A DNA stretch of 64,000 nt, taken from Holophagae bacterium (GTDB taxonomy: Bacteria; Acidobacteriota; Holophagae; Acanthopleuribacterales; Acanthopleuribacteraceae). Location of the stretch: assembly GCA_029263455.1 (NCBI GenBank), contig JAJCXM010000032.1, positions 62,001 through 126,000 of the forward strand. Reading direction: 5' to 3'. How positions within the stretch are numbered: the stretch's first letter is position 1; each line of letters begins with the position of its first letter. The position numbers were made by a program, and so were the translations under genes. This document shows, piece after piece, positions 31,315 to 40,377 of the stretch. The notes beneath the pieces are model-generated. The model saw only the letters and a list, made by a program, of their open reading frames with translations, had not been told where the DNA came from and searched no databases.

Positions 31315-34071
31315 ATGATTGACCCACAAGAACTTGACCCCTTTTTGGACGAATTTCTGGATCTATCTGAATCAGAACGACCCGCCTTTATCGAGAAACT
31401 CAGATCTGTGCGTCCTGAATTGGCCGACGAGATTCAAAGACTATGGGCCAACATGAATGCCCAGCCGAGCTTGCTGGACCGCACGGCAGATTTACCGTTA
31501 ATTGGGCATCAGGAAGATGCGGATACATCCATTCCGACCGAGCTCGGCGCTTATCGTGTACTTCGAGAGATCGGACAGGGTGGTATGGGCAGGGTGTTTC
31601 TGGCTGAGCGTGCAGACGGCCAATTTACACGCGAAGTAGCCGTGAAGTTTATTCGCATCGAACTTTCACGGTCGTCAGACCGGCTCCGTTTCGAACATGA
31701 GCGAAACATCATGGCCCAGTTGAGCCATCCCAATATTGCCCAGCTGCAAGATAGCGGCATTACAGATGAAGGGCATCCGTACTTCATCATGGAGTACGTT
31801 CAAGGCACGCCCATACTCATCTACTGTGACCAGCGACTCCTCAGTGTGTCTGCTAGGTTGAAGTTGTTTTCGGAAGTTTGTGGCGCCGTGCAATACGCCC
31901 ATGAGCAGTTAGTTGTTCACCGAGACCTGAAATCAAATAACATTTTGGTAACTGGTGACGGTGAAATCAAATTGTTAGATTTCGGGATTGCAAAAGTCTT
32001 GCAAGAGCAAGACGGTGATTCGGTTTATCAGTTGACGCAAACCGGAAATGCGGTGTTTACACCGGAATGTGCGAGCCCGGAACAAGTGATCGGAGAATCT
32101 GTTACTCCTGCAACGGACATTTATGCATTAGGTGTCTTGCTATATCGCATGTTGTGTGGCCGCCCGCCTCTAAAGTTGCCCCATGCTTTTGACCCATCAT
32201 TCATGCACGTTATTCTGAACGATGAGCCGAGTCGGCCCAGTCAAGCGGCACTGCAGACCGACGATTTATTGAATCCTGCTTCTCACGCAGATCAAATCGC
32301 TAAAAATCGTCAAGTCTCACCAAACCGGCTTAGCCGAATCCTCAAAGGCGATTTAGACAAGATAACACTCAAGTGCCTTCGCAAAGAGAAGCGTGCGCGT
32401 TACGGTTCGGTGGCGGCACTTCAGGCAGACATCGAACGTTATCGATTGGGCCTTCCTATTTCTGCAAGGTCATCAAATTGGCGCTACCAAACCGTGAAAT
32501 TTGTGCATCGCAACCGCTGGTTGTTGGCCATGGGTTGTACCGCGTTAATGGCACTCATTGGTTACGCGGTTATCGTGACTGTGATGACGCAAAAGGTGAG
32601 CCTGGAAAGAGATCGCGCTCGTGAAGTTTCGGCCTTCTTGGGCTCAATGCTTGAGACGGCCGACCCCCATCTCAAGGGTCGAGATGCTACGGTCGCGGAT
32701 TTCTTGGATGGAGCAGCAGAAAGCCTATCAACAAAGTACCTCGATCGTCCCGATCTCAAGGGCTCATTACATCGAATAATTGGAACTACGTACCGAGGTC
32801 TATCCGACTACAAGCCTGCCAAACAACAGCTTGAGAAGAGTCTCGAATACTTGACAGAGAGTGATCCCTTTGGGGCCGAGTGGTTTGACTGTAAGCTTGA
32901 AGTGGCCTCGATCACGATGGAAATGGGCGATATACAAGGTGCGATCTCAACGCTCGATCAACTAGGTCCTCAGCTTGAATACCATCATCCTCGCGATAAA
33001 ATGCTTCGTCGCAAACATCGATTGATTCAAATCTTGGGCGTGTCGCAGACGGGCGACTGGGATAAATCGATGCAACTAGTTCGTGCCCTGGAGGATGAGT
33101 TAGGAGACGAGCCGCATGATGATGTTGCTCAAATCAAAATGGAGTTGGCCCAGCGAAAAGGAAGCATCCTGATTTGGGATCGTAGACCAGACGAAGCGGC
33201 CGCCGCCTATAGAGAAGCGCTTGAGATAGCCATTCGAGTGTTTGGTGAATCGCATGTGAATACGCTTGAATGTGAGACCGACTTGGCTGGCGCTTTAATG
33301 CGAGCCACCCGATACAGAGAAGCCAAGGACCTGTTACAAAGTGCGATCCCAAAGGCGCGACTCTTGCTCGGTGACAATCATTTCTTGACCATTGACGCCA
33401 TATTTCGCGCGGGCATTTTGCACAGTCGCGAAAAGGATTTCCAGCCGGCTCGATTACTGTTAAGTGAGGCTCGAGACCGATTTGCCCAAGCCTTTGATTC
33501 TGAACACCACACCACTAGTGCGGCTCGTAGTGAACTAGCGACGGTACTACATCAAACAGGATACCTTTTCGAGGCGGAGTCTGAGTTTAGCGATCTATAC
33601 CGTATTCGCTGTCAGCAAATGGGCGCTAGTCATCCTAATACGCTAGTTATGATGCAGCGTTTAGCTGCGATCTACACGGATTTGGGTGATTACGTCGCAG
33701 CCGAGGATTGGTTATGTAACGGGATTACCATAGCTGAAAGCAGCTATCCAGCCGATCATCACCTAGTGCTGAGACTGAAACGCAAACTTGCCACCACATA
33801 TCAGCAAGCAGGCCGATTTGACCAGGCTCACTCGCTTTTAAAAGAAATATACCCACTGCTTTTGGCCCGCCAGTCTTGGAGCCGTGACGTTCTGTCCGTC
33901 TGTCAAGCGCTGATTGACGCTTACCTGCGTTCTGCACAAACAAGCGAGGCAAAAGCACTGCTTCATGAGATGCGCGACGCGATCTTGAGTCTCGAAAAGC
34001 CAGAACAGGAAATAGTGGCTTGGTGTGACGAAACGTTGACTCGTATTGAGCAGCTCCATAAAGGCAACTAA
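31315..34071 (+). CDS. Ser/Thr protein kinase with TPR sensor domain
   Basis: 918 residues. An N-terminal segment of about 75 residues ('DPFLDEFLDLSESERPAFIE') is the short domain typical of kinases paired with ECF sigma factors. The kinase domain has 'IGQGGMGRVFLAERADGQ', 'VVHRDLKSNNILV' (RD kinase), 'LLDFGIAKVL' and 'FTPECASPEQV'. A membrane helix (WLLAMGCTALMALIGYAVIV, near 405) follows, then about 490 residues of tetratricopeptide repeats, e.g. 'LGDYVAAEDWLCNGITIAES' and 'AGRFDQAHSLLKEIYPLLLA'. The TPRs lie outside the cytoplasm and probably sense a protein or peptide. It likely phosphorylates the ECF factor encoded at 30213-30770. Confidence 0.92.
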   Translation: MIDPQELDPFLDEFLDLSESERPAFIEKLRSVRPELADEIQRLWANMNAQPSLLDRTADLPLIGHQEDADTSIPTELGAYRVLREIGQGGMGRVFLAERADGQFTREVAVKFIRIELSRSSDRLRFEHERNIMAQLSHPNIAQLQDSGITDEGHPYFIMEYVQGTPILIYCDQRLLSVSARLKLFSEVCGAVQYAHEQLVVHRDLKSNNILVTGDGEIKLLDFGIAKVLQEQDGDSVYQLTQTGNAVFTPECASPEQVIGESVTPATDIYALGVLLYRMLCGRPPLKLPHAFDPSFMHVILNDEPSRPSQAALQTDDLLNPASHADQIAKNRQVSPNRLSRILKGDLDKITLKCLRKEKRARYGSVAALQADIERYRLGLPISARSSNWRYQTVKFVHRNRWLLAMGCTALMALIGYAVIVTVMTQKVSLERDRAREVSAFLGSMLETADPHLKGRDATVADFLDGAAESLSTKYLDRPDLKGSLHRIIGTTYRGLSDYKPAKQQLEKSLEYLTESDPFGAEWFDCKLEVASITMEMGDIQGAISTLDQLGPQLEYHHPRDKMLRRKHRLIQILGVSQTGDWDKSMQLVRALEDELGDEPHDDVAQIKMELAQRKGSILIWDRRPDEAAAAYREALEIAIRVFGESHVNTLECETDLAGALMRATRYREAKDLLQSAIPKARLLLGDNHFLTIDAIFRAGILHSREKDFQPARLLLSEARDRFAQAFDSEHHTTSAARSELATVLHQTGYLFEAESEFSDLYRIRCQQMGASHPNTLVMMQRLAAIYTDLGDYVAAEDWLCNGITIAESSYPADHHLVLRLKRKLATTYQQAGRFDQAHSLLKEIYPLLLARQSWSRDVLSVCQALIDAYLRSAQTSEAKALLHEMRDAILSLEKPEQEIVAWCDETLTRIEQLHKGN

Positions 34072-34182
34072 TGCGGCTTTTTCCTAGGAATGATGTCCCG
34101 AATCCAGCTGGCCAAAGCGTGAAGCCCGCTGAAATCTAAGACGAGCTGCTGTGCTAATATCAGCGATTCGGAGTGAATCCCT

Positions 34183-35823
34183 ATGTTGCGTACGCTTAAA
34201 GCCGAAAACCTGGCCTTATTGGAGTTTGCCGAGCTCGAATTAGGTCCGGGATTTGTATGTTTGACAGGTGAAACGGGTGCGGGTAAGTCGCTTCTGATGG
34301 ATGCCTTGCGCCTTTTGTCTGGTGGTAGAGGATCGGCTGATTATGTCCGTACAGGATGTCGTAAAGCATCGGTTGAAGCCTGCTTCGAGCTTCATGAAAA
34401 TCATCCTGAGCTTGATCTAATTGATGGCAATGAGTTGTTCTTACGGCGTGAAATTACTGCGGATGGTCGATCGCGGGCCTATGTGAACGGTGTCGCTGTC
34501 CCCATATCCCTGCTTGAAAGTTACTCGTCCATTGTTTTCGAGTTGTTCGGTCAAGGTGGACAACAGAAACTGCTCACCGAAAGTAGACATTTGGAGTTTT
34601 TCGATCACAGTATGGGTTTAGAAAAAAAGGGCTTGCAATTGAGCCACCTCGTTCGTGATTTTCAACTAAAGTGGGCGAGCTATTGGACGTTAGTGGATGG
34701 CGAACGAGAGCGTTTACGCGAGATGGATGCGATCTCAATGCAGATCCGTGAGATTGATGAAGTGGACCCCAACGAGGAAGATTTAGATCTGGATGTCCGA
34801 TTTGAACGCGTACGACATGGCGAAGAAATTAGACAACGCGCACAATCCGCATCTACGCTCATTGACGATCAGTTGTCGAGCGATTTAGCTCGCCTATCTA
34901 AAGACATTCAGTTTCTAATGAAATTTGTACCTGCATGGGAACCTTATGGGCAACAGCTTCAAGAAGCCAGCTCAACGATCGACGATTTGGCGCGCGATTT
35001 GAGCAGCCTAGCGAATGACGATGAAGACGAAGATCTGGCAATCCTTGAAGCTAGAAACAACGCATTGAATCGTCTGTATATGAAGTATGGGCGCGATTTG
35101 CCTGAGGTCATTGAGGAACACAAAAACTTAAGTAAGCGATTGTCTCTTTTAAAGGGCCAAAGTGGCGAACTACCGCTGTTGTGGTCTCAGCTCGAGAAGG
35201 ATTACGAATCGCTTAAGAACCAAAAAGGTGCCTTAGACAAAGAACGTGTTGCAGCGCAGCTTCAGTTTTCTCAGCGTGTAGCAAGCGAGCTAGCGGAATT
35301 GTCATTTCCTAACGCAGCCTTTTCAATGGACTACGATTGGCCTGCATGGCCTTCCAAGTTGGAGCCACGGCCCGAATTGTCCTTACCAGGCGCAAAATTG
35401 AAATTTCTGTTCTCACCCAATCCCGGTGAGCAGCCAAGAGGGTTGGCCAAAATCGCTTCTGGTGGCGAACTCTCACGGGTCTTATTGGCCGTTATTTGCG
35501 CGGCCGAGCGCTCGGATAAAGTGACGATGGTTTTTGATGAGGTCGATGCAGGCATTGGTGGTGAAACGGCGACACAAGTTGGTAAGAAACTAGCGCGATT
35601 AGGGGATTCATACCAAACAATTTGCGTGACTCATTTAGCTCAAGTCGCGAGTAAAGCACGTCAACACTTGGTGATCGAAAAACAGGTTGCCAATGAACGC
35701 ACATCAACCAAGATTTTCGAATGTCGCGATGAAAACCGGGTCCGAGAATTGGCAAGATTAATGGGTGGCGACGCCGAGTCCGCAGCATTGCAAGAACATG
35801 CGTCCTCAATGTTGCATCGCTAA
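34183..35823 (+). CDS. recN: DNA repair protein RecN
   Basis: 546 residues, an SMC-like ATPase for double-strand break repair. Walker A is 'GETGAGKSLLMDALRLL', followed by the RecN-typical 'FELFGQGGQQKLL' region; a coiled-coil arm fills the middle; the C-terminal half has the signature 'KIASGGELSRVLLAVI' and Walker B 'TMVFDEVDAGIGGETA', then 'ICVTHLAQVASKA'. The ATG has GGAG about 10 bp upstream. It stands alone, with coaD following 86 bp later. No recognisable LexA box was found upstream. Confidence 0.95.
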   Translation: MLRTLKAENLALLEFAELELGPGFVCLTGETGAGKSLLMDALRLLSGGRGSADYVRTGCRKASVEACFELHENHPELDLIDGNELFLRREITADGRSRAYVNGVAVPISLLESYSSIVFELFGQGGQQKLLTESRHLEFFDHSMGLEKKGLQLSHLVRDFQLKWASYWTLVDGERERLREMDAISMQIREIDEVDPNEEDLDLDVRFERVRHGEEIRQRAQSASTLIDDQLSSDLARLSKDIQFLMKFVPAWEPYGQQLQEASSTIDDLARDLSSLANDDEDEDLAILEARNNALNRLYMKYGRDLPEVIEEHKNLSKRLSLLKGQSGELPLLWSQLEKDYESLKNQKGALDKERVAAQLQFSQRVASELAELSFPNAAFSMDYDWPAWPSKLEPRPELSLPGAKLKFLFSPNPGEQPRGLAKIASGGELSRVLLAVICAAERSDKVTMVFDEVDAGIGGETATQVGKKLARLGDSYQTICVTHLAQVASKARQHLVIEKQVANERTSTKIFECRDENRVRELARLMGGDAESAALQEHASSMLHR

Positions 35824-35826
35824 TTA

Positions 35827-35855
35827 TGGTCAAGGAGACAAGCTTTGCGTAGAAT
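35827..35855 (+). promoter_or_regulatory. Promoter of the coaD-tol gene cluster
   Basis: TGGTCA (35827-35832) and TAGAAT (35850-35855) are separated by 17 bp and match 4 and 5 of 6 consensus bases. The start site would be near 35862, about 48 bp before the coaD ATG. Confidence 0.45.
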
Positions 35856-35909
35856 AGGGCCAATGGTATTTAAACGTCCGCACATTTTGGCTGCACGTGT
35901 GAAATCGAA

Positions 35910-36389
35910 ATGATCCGCGCAATCCTTCCGGGATCATTTGACCCGTTGACCAACGGACATGTGGATTTGGCGATGAGAGCCATAAAGATGTTTGACGAAG
36001 TCGTCATTGCCGTTTTGGTCAACTCTCAGAAGCAACCTTTGTTCTCGGTGGAAGAAAGATTACATTTTATTGAAGAAAGTATCGACAATTCGAGGATCTC
36101 GTGCGTCAGTTTTGAAGGGCTGCTTGTGGATTTCGCCAAAGAAATGGGCGCAAAAGTTCTAATTCGCGGTCTTCGAGCAGTGTCTGATTTTGAATATGAA
36201 TGTCAAATGGCGATGATGAATAGAGACCTAGAACCTGATATTGAAACGGCGTTTTTGATGCCAAAAACAAGCTATTCTTTTTTGTCTAGCCGCATGGTTA
36301 AAGAGGTTGCAGCCTTGCGCGGCAATGTATCTCACCTTGTTCCACCTGTTGTCATGCAAGCCTTGCGGGAAAAATTCAGGTCCACTTAA
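35910..36389 (+). CDS. coaD: Phosphopantetheine adenylyltransferase
   Basis: 159 residues, the normal size. It transfers AMP from ATP to 4'-phosphopantetheine, the penultimate step of coenzyme A synthesis. The nucleotidyltransferase motif 'PGSFDPLTNGHVDLAMRA' (T/HxGH) and the C-terminal 'SYSFLSSRMVKEVAALRGN' (the ISSTxVRE motif, with L/S changes) are present, as is 'AKVLIRGLRAVSDFEYECQM'. It is the first gene of the cluster that continues with tolQ 28 bp later. Confidence 0.96.
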   Translation: MIRAILPGSFDPLTNGHVDLAMRAIKMFDEVVIAVLVNSQKQPLFSVEERLHFIEESIDNSRISCVSFEGLLVDFAKEMGAKVLIRGLRAVSDFEYECQMAMMNRDLEPDIETAFLMPKTSYSFLSSRMVKEVAALRGNVSHLVPPVVMQALREKFRST

Positions 36390-36417
36390 TCCACTGAATA
36401 TATCTAAGGAACCTTCT

Positions 36418-37110
36418 ATGTTACTGCTCGTATCGGAAAATCAAGACTTACTCAGATTGGTGCTTCAGGCCAGTTTTGTCGCAAAGCTTGTCATGATTGC
36501 CTTGCTGCTCTTTTCAGTTTCTTGTTGGGTACTGATCTTTCAAAAGCAGATTCTTCTAAAGAAAACGCAGCGCGACACCACCCATTTCTTGAGTGTTTTC
36601 AGAAACTCAGTGCGATTCTCCGAAGTAAAGAGTGTGTGCGATCGCTACCCGTTCTCGCCGCAGGTTGGTCTATTCCTGGCCGGCTTTAGCGAACTAAATT
36701 TTCAACTTAAACACAACAATAGCAGTACAACAGGTCAACCCAAGGTCAAGAGCCTGGAATCAATTAATCGTGTATTGCAGCGAGCTAGCTTCGTAGAACT
36801 GTCAAAACTAGAAAAGAGTTTGACTATGTTGGCTACAACCGCGGCTGTCGCGCCATTCGTGGGCTTATTGGGCACCGTTTGGGGCATTATTGAGGCTTTT
36901 CGAGAAATTGGTCAGCAAAAATCGGCTTCTTTGGCCGTTGTCGCGCCTGGCATTGCTGAGGCCTTAATCGCCACTGCATTTGGCTTGTTTGCGGCTATTC
37001 CTGCCGTTATGGCCTACAACTTTTTCACCAGTAAGATCCGGTCGGTGGCTGCTTCAATGGAAGATTTTTCGTTGGAGTTCTTGGGCATCGTCGAAAAGAA
37101 TTTTACCTGA
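36418..37110 (+). CDS. tolQ: TolQ, proton-channel subunit of the Tol-Pal system
   Basis: 230 residues from the ATG at 36418 with AAGGA 7 bp upstream; a longer reading starting inside coaD at 36307 is an artefact. Three membrane helices: 'VAKLVMIALLLFSVSCWVLIF', 'LTMLATTAAVAPFVGLLGTV' and 'IAEALIATAFGLFAAIPAVM'. The MotA/TolQ/ExbB signature 'VGLLGTVWGIIEAFREIG' is clear. TolQ with TolR uses the proton gradient to energise TolA and keep the outer membrane attached during division. ExbB is the alternative, but the downstream tolB and pal settle it as TolQ. Confidence 0.93.
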   Translation: MLLLVSENQDLLRLVLQASFVAKLVMIALLLFSVSCWVLIFQKQILLKKTQRDTTHFLSVFRNSVRFSEVKSVCDRYPFSPQVGLFLAGFSELNFQLKHNNSSTTGQPKVKSLESINRVLQRASFVELSKLEKSLTMLATTAAVAPFVGLLGTVWGIIEAFREIGQQKSASLAVVAPGIAEALIATAFGLFAAIPAVMAYNFFTSKIRSVAASMEDFSLEFLGIVEKNFT

Positions 37111-37118
37111 GGTAAAGC

Positions 37119-37532
37119 ATGGGATTTTCAACTGGCCAAGGCCCACCGCAGTCACTCACCGAAATCAATGTCACACCGTTTGTGGATGTGATGTTGGTTT
37201 TGTTAATTGTATTCATGATATCGGCACCTCTTTTGCAAACAGGTATCGATATCGATTTGCCGCAAGGCAACGTCGAGATGCAGCAGTCTGACAACGCCTT
37301 AGTCGTGTCAATCGATGGCAAAGGCAAACACTATCTGAATGAAACCTACCTACAGCCTGAGATCTTAATGGAAAACGTCAAAAAGGCGCGCGCAGCGTCC
37401 AGTAATAAGGTTGTTTATGTACGCGCAGATAAGTCGTTACCTTATGGTTCGGTCATTGAGTTGATTAGCCAGATGCGCGAGGCAGGCATTCAAGAAGTCA
37501 GCTTGATCACCTTACCGCCGGAACGTAAATAA
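37119..37532 (+). CDS. tolR: TolR, inner-membrane energising subunit
   Basis: 137 residues: one N-terminal membrane helix with the proton-carrying aspartate in '[18 protein letters not shown]', then a periplasmic ExbD/TolR domain ('[20 protein letters not shown]'). TolR forms a dimer within the TolQ pentamer. It starts 8 bp after tolQ and its stop overlaps the start of the tolA/tonB-like gene by 1 bp. Confidence 0.94.
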   Translation: MGFSTGQGPPQSLTEINVTPFVDVMLVLLIVFMISAPLLQTGIDIDLPQGNVEMQQSDNALVVSIDGKGKHYLNETYLQPEILMENVKKARAASSNKVVYVRADKSLPYGSVIELISQMREAGIQEVSLITLPPERK

Positions 37533-38290
37533 TGGCTGGCCTTACCGCGCGTCTACCTGCCAAACAAGCGGATGTCGGCTTTAAATTCGCTGTCACCTTG
37601 TCGGTAGCCGTGCATGTGTTGGCCATCGGGGGCATGATTGCAGGAGGACTTATCAAGGGCCGAAAAGAGAAGCCCCTGATGCAGGTGTTAAGCGTTGGGT
37701 TAGCCGATCCACAGATGGCGCAGCTTGGCGGTAAAGAACGCAAGGCACCAGCCGTCATGCGTAAAGTAGAAAAGCAACAGCCTAAACCAAAAGAGGTTAC
37801 CAAAAAGGCACCGCCTAAAATCGAGCCAACCAAAGACCAGATTGGTTTGAATCGCGACAAAAAACCGGTTAAAGAGAAGGAGCCTGCCGCTTCCATTGAA
37901 AAGCCTCAACCTACCATTGAGCAACCCAAGAAGCGAACAAATGTAGGCGGAACAGGCGGTAGCGAAGAAAGTGGTGTTGCTTTTGATCTCAGCTCGGATC
38001 GCCCGAACCTAGATCAGAACGTTGAATTCATCGAATACTACCGTTTGGTTTTGGGTGAAGTAGGGCGGCGCTGGACAAAAGGGGGGCTGGACGGAGGTTC
38101 GACCGCTATTACGTTCGAGATCTTACGCGATGGCGCAATCCAGCATGTGGAGATTTCGGAATCTAGTGGACGAGCATTTTTGGATGGCCCGGCAAAACGC
38201 GCCGTTTTAGGGGCTCGATTACCGCCGCTACCGCAAGGTTACAAAGACGATAGATTAATCTTTACCATCCGCTTTAGATATGGTGAATAG
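37532..38290 (+). CDS. TolA/TonB-like energy-transducing protein
   Basis: 252 residues. A short cytoplasmic N-terminus is followed by one membrane helix (FAVTLSVAVHVLAIGGMIAGG), containing the SxxxH arrangement (SVAVH) of TonB/TolA, then about 90 residues rich in Lys, Pro and Glu spanning the periplasm, and a C-terminal domain with 'GAIQHVEISESSGRAFLDGPAKRAVLGA' character typical of TonB/TolA C-termini. By its position between tolR and tolB it is the TolA of this system, although the C-terminal domain looks more TonB-like, as in many bacteria outside the Proteobacteria. Confidence 0.87.
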   Translation: MAGLTARLPAKQADVGFKFAVTLSVAVHVLAIGGMIAGGLIKGRKEKPLMQVLSVGLADPQMAQLGGKERKAPAVMRKVEKQQPKPKEVTKKAPPKIEPTKDQIGLNRDKKPVKEKEPAASIEKPQPTIEQPKKRTNVGGTGGSEESGVAFDLSSDRPNLDQNVEFIEYYRLVLGEVGRRWTKGGLDGGSTAITFEILRDGAIQHVEISESSGRAFLDGPAKRAVLGARLPPLPQGYKDDRLIFTIRFRYGE

Positions 38291-38314
38291 ATACATAATG
38301 GACAGGAGTCATCA

Positions 38315-39634
38315 ATGAAGAGGATTGTGATTTGGGGATTATTGGCGATTTCGTGGGCCTATGGTCAGCAACACGTTGAGCTAGAAATCGTTGGCGAAGC
38401 GATTAAGAAGAGTGATATCGCGGTGCCCGATTTTGCCCTGCTCGAACGATCAGGCCTATACGACAAACCGTGGCGAACACTCAATGAAGTGCTCAGAAAT
38501 GACCTGATCTATTCAGGTTACTTCAATGTTTTGGCTGAGTCGCGTATTCGCATGATTAAGAGCCCGCACATTGGCCCGATCGATTTCGCAGAGTGGGGTA
38601 GCATTGAAGCGCAACACTTGGTGGTTGGGTCAGTCCAGAACAAAGACGGCAAGATGTACGTCGAAGTTCGTGTGTATGAGGTGGCTACCAAACAGCACAT
38701 TATCGCTAAGGCTTACCACACCAAGCCGGAACTGGCTCGCAAGACAGCGCACATTATCGCCGATGAGATCATGCTGCACTTGCGCAATATTCAATTCGCT
38801 ACATCCAAGATCATTTACACTCAGGAACGCACAAAAAAGATGCCTGATGGCGATCGTCCTATCAAAGAAATCTACATGATGGACTATGACGGTTTTAGCC
38901 CTGTCCCATTGACCGAGGGCGGTCTTGCGCTGTCACCTTCAGCCGTTGTTTCCGGCAATAACACTTTGATCGCCTACTGCGTCTATGAAAAGGCTTTTAC
39001 CTATGACGCCAGTTATGGCCTCTACTTCAAACCAAGCCTAACTGCTCGTCCACAGGTCCTCTTTTCTGACAATAAACGTAAGGCGTCTACACCAGCGCTT
39101 TCGCCTGACGGACGAAAAGTCGCTTTTTCGATCGCTCAAGATGGCAATGTTGACATTTATGTCATGAACTTAGACGGTTCAGACCTCTTGCGCTTGACCC
39201 GTCATCCCGGCGTCGACACCAACCCTTCGTGGGCACCAGGCGGTGGCTCCCTGACGTTCACGTCTGATCGCACCGGCGCGCCTCAAATTTATTTGATGGA
39301 CGGTGACGGACTAAATCTACGGCGAATCACATTTGATTACGATTATTGTGATAGCGCCGTGTATAACCCGCATTACGACTACATATCCTTTGTAAGCCGT
39401 TTTGAAAATGACTTTGACATATTCATCATGGATATGAAAACAACCAAAAACTATCGTGTCACGCGTTACGAAGGTAGCAATGAAGATCCTTGCTGGGGAC
39501 CTGACGGTGAGCGCTTGGCGTTCTGTTCCAATCGCACAGGGTCTTGGCAGCTGTTTATGGTCAATCGAACCGGCGAGAACCTGACACAAATTACACGTAG
39601 TGGCAATAATCGAAATCCTACTTGGATTCCATAA
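38315..39634 (+). CDS. tolB: TolB, periplasmic beta-propeller of the Tol-Pal system
   Basis: 439 residues with a signal peptide (IVIWGLLAISWAYG). An N-terminal alpha/beta domain ('VPDFALLERSGLYDKPWRTL', 'LRNDLIYSGYFNVLAESR') is followed by a six-bladed propeller of TolB/PD40 repeats, for example 'STPALSPDGRKVAFSIAQDG', 'DTNPSWAPGGGSLTFTSDRT' and 'DPCWGPDGERLAFCSNRTG'. TolB binds Pal and is released by TolA. A ribosome site (CAGGAG) lies close to the ATG. Spacing to pal is 123 bp. Confidence 0.95.
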   Translation: MKRIVIWGLLAISWAYGQQHVELEIVGEAIKKSDIAVPDFALLERSGLYDKPWRTLNEVLRNDLIYSGYFNVLAESRIRMIKSPHIGPIDFAEWGSIEAQHLVVGSVQNKDGKMYVEVRVYEVATKQHIIAKAYHTKPELARKTAHIIADEIMLHLRNIQFATSKIIYTQERTKKMPDGDRPIKEIYMMDYDGFSPVPLTEGGLALSPSAVVSGNNTLIAYCVYEKAFTYDASYGLYFKPSLTARPQVLFSDNKRKASTPALSPDGRKVAFSIAQDGNVDIYVMNLDGSDLLRLTRHPGVDTNPSWAPGGGSLTFTSDRTGAPQIYLMDGDGLNLRRITFDYDYCDSAVYNPHYDYISFVSRFENDFDIFIMDMKTTKNYRVTRYEGSNEDPCWGPDGERLAFCSNRTGSWQLFMVNRTGENLTQITRSGNNRNPTWIP

Positions 39635-39684
39635 ACCACGAAAACCATTGACTGCCGTAGGCTTTCCTTTTAGGCTTAGGGCGA

Positions 39685-39711
39685 TTGACTAGCGGAAGTG
39701 ACGTCAATAAT
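39685..39711 (+). promoter_or_regulatory. Possible internal promoter before pal
   Basis: TTGACT (39685-39690) and AATAAT (39706-39711) each match 5 of 6 consensus bases but the spacer is only 15 bp, which is short. It would allow pal and cpoB to be expressed apart from tolQRAB. Confidence 0.35.
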
Positions 39712-39757
39712 TATCATTACTTCCTAGAATCCACATCGTTGGAGGGTATTTACCGAA

Positions 39758-40303
39758 ATGAAGCGCTTTCAATGGATCTTCATCGCGATTGCGATCTTAG
39801 CTCTCACCGTATCCTGTAAAAAGAAAGTGGAAGAAACGGAGCCGCCCCCGGTTCCTGTCGCTACCACACCTACTGAAGAAGTTGAATCTGAGCCAGTTAT
39901 TCCTGTCAAAGTGGAAGATGAAACCGCTCAACCTACCGGTCTTGAATTATTGGAACATCTGAAAAACAGTCTAGAAGACGTGTATTTCGATTTCGATAAG
40001 TCTGACCTGCGTGAAGATACACGTGCCACATTGCAAAGGCATGCACGTGTGCTTAGTGCGAACCCAACTGTCAACGTTTTAGTGGAAGGCCACTGTGACG
40101 AGCGAGGTACTGAAGAGTACAACGTGGCATTGGGCGAACGCAGAGCAGAGCGGGTGCGTAGTTACCTAACCAGTTTAGGTGTCGATAATTCTCGTATGAA
40201 AACCGTGAGTTATGGGGAAATTCGCCCCAGAGCCCAAGGCCATGACGAATCAGCTTGGGCGGAAAATCGCCGTAGCCACTTCGTTTTAAGCCTCAGCCAG
40301 TAG
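39758..40303 (+). CDS. pal: Pal, peptidoglycan-associated outer-membrane lipoprotein
   Basis: 181 residues. A lipoprotein signal (AIAILALTVSC) is followed by a Pro/Glu-rich spacer and a C-terminal OmpA domain: 'YFDFDKSDLREDTRATLQRH', 'VLVEGHCDERGTEEYNVALG' and 'ERRAERVRSYLTSLGV', with the Asp and Arg that bind meso-diaminopimelate. Pal anchors the outer membrane to the cell wall and is the partner of TolB. GGAGG lies 12 bp upstream of the start. Confidence 0.96.
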   Translation: MKRFQWIFIAIAILALTVSCKKKVEETEPPPVPVATTPTEEVESEPVIPVKVEDETAQPTGLELLEHLKNSLEDVYFDFDKSDLREDTRATLQRHARVLSANPTVNVLVEGHCDERGTEEYNVALGERRAERVRSYLTSLGVDNSRMKTVSYGEIRPRAQGHDESAWAENRRSHFVLSLSQ

Positions 40304-40324
40304 ACATTCTAAAGCTCTAAATCG

Positions 40325-40350
40325 TCGGACGGAGCTTCGGTTCCGTCCGG
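40325..40350 (+). terminator. Strong UUCG-loop hairpin between pal and cpoB
   Basis: A 10-bp stem (40326-40335 with 40340-40349) closed by a C(TTCG)G tetraloop, one of the most stable RNA loops, plus a T-G pair at the base. It is followed by CTCTTGTTG, a mild T-rich stretch. It could act as a partial terminator that lowers cpoB expression or as an RNA stabiliser for the upstream message. Confidence 0.6.
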
Positions 40351-40377
40351 CTCTTGTTGTGCAAGGCAGGTGTCAAT

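Noticed and set aside
37507-37896. 129-codon minus-strand frame over the TolA/TonB-like gene
   Set aside because: It is antisense to the Lys/Pro-rich region and has no ribosome site or protein-family features.
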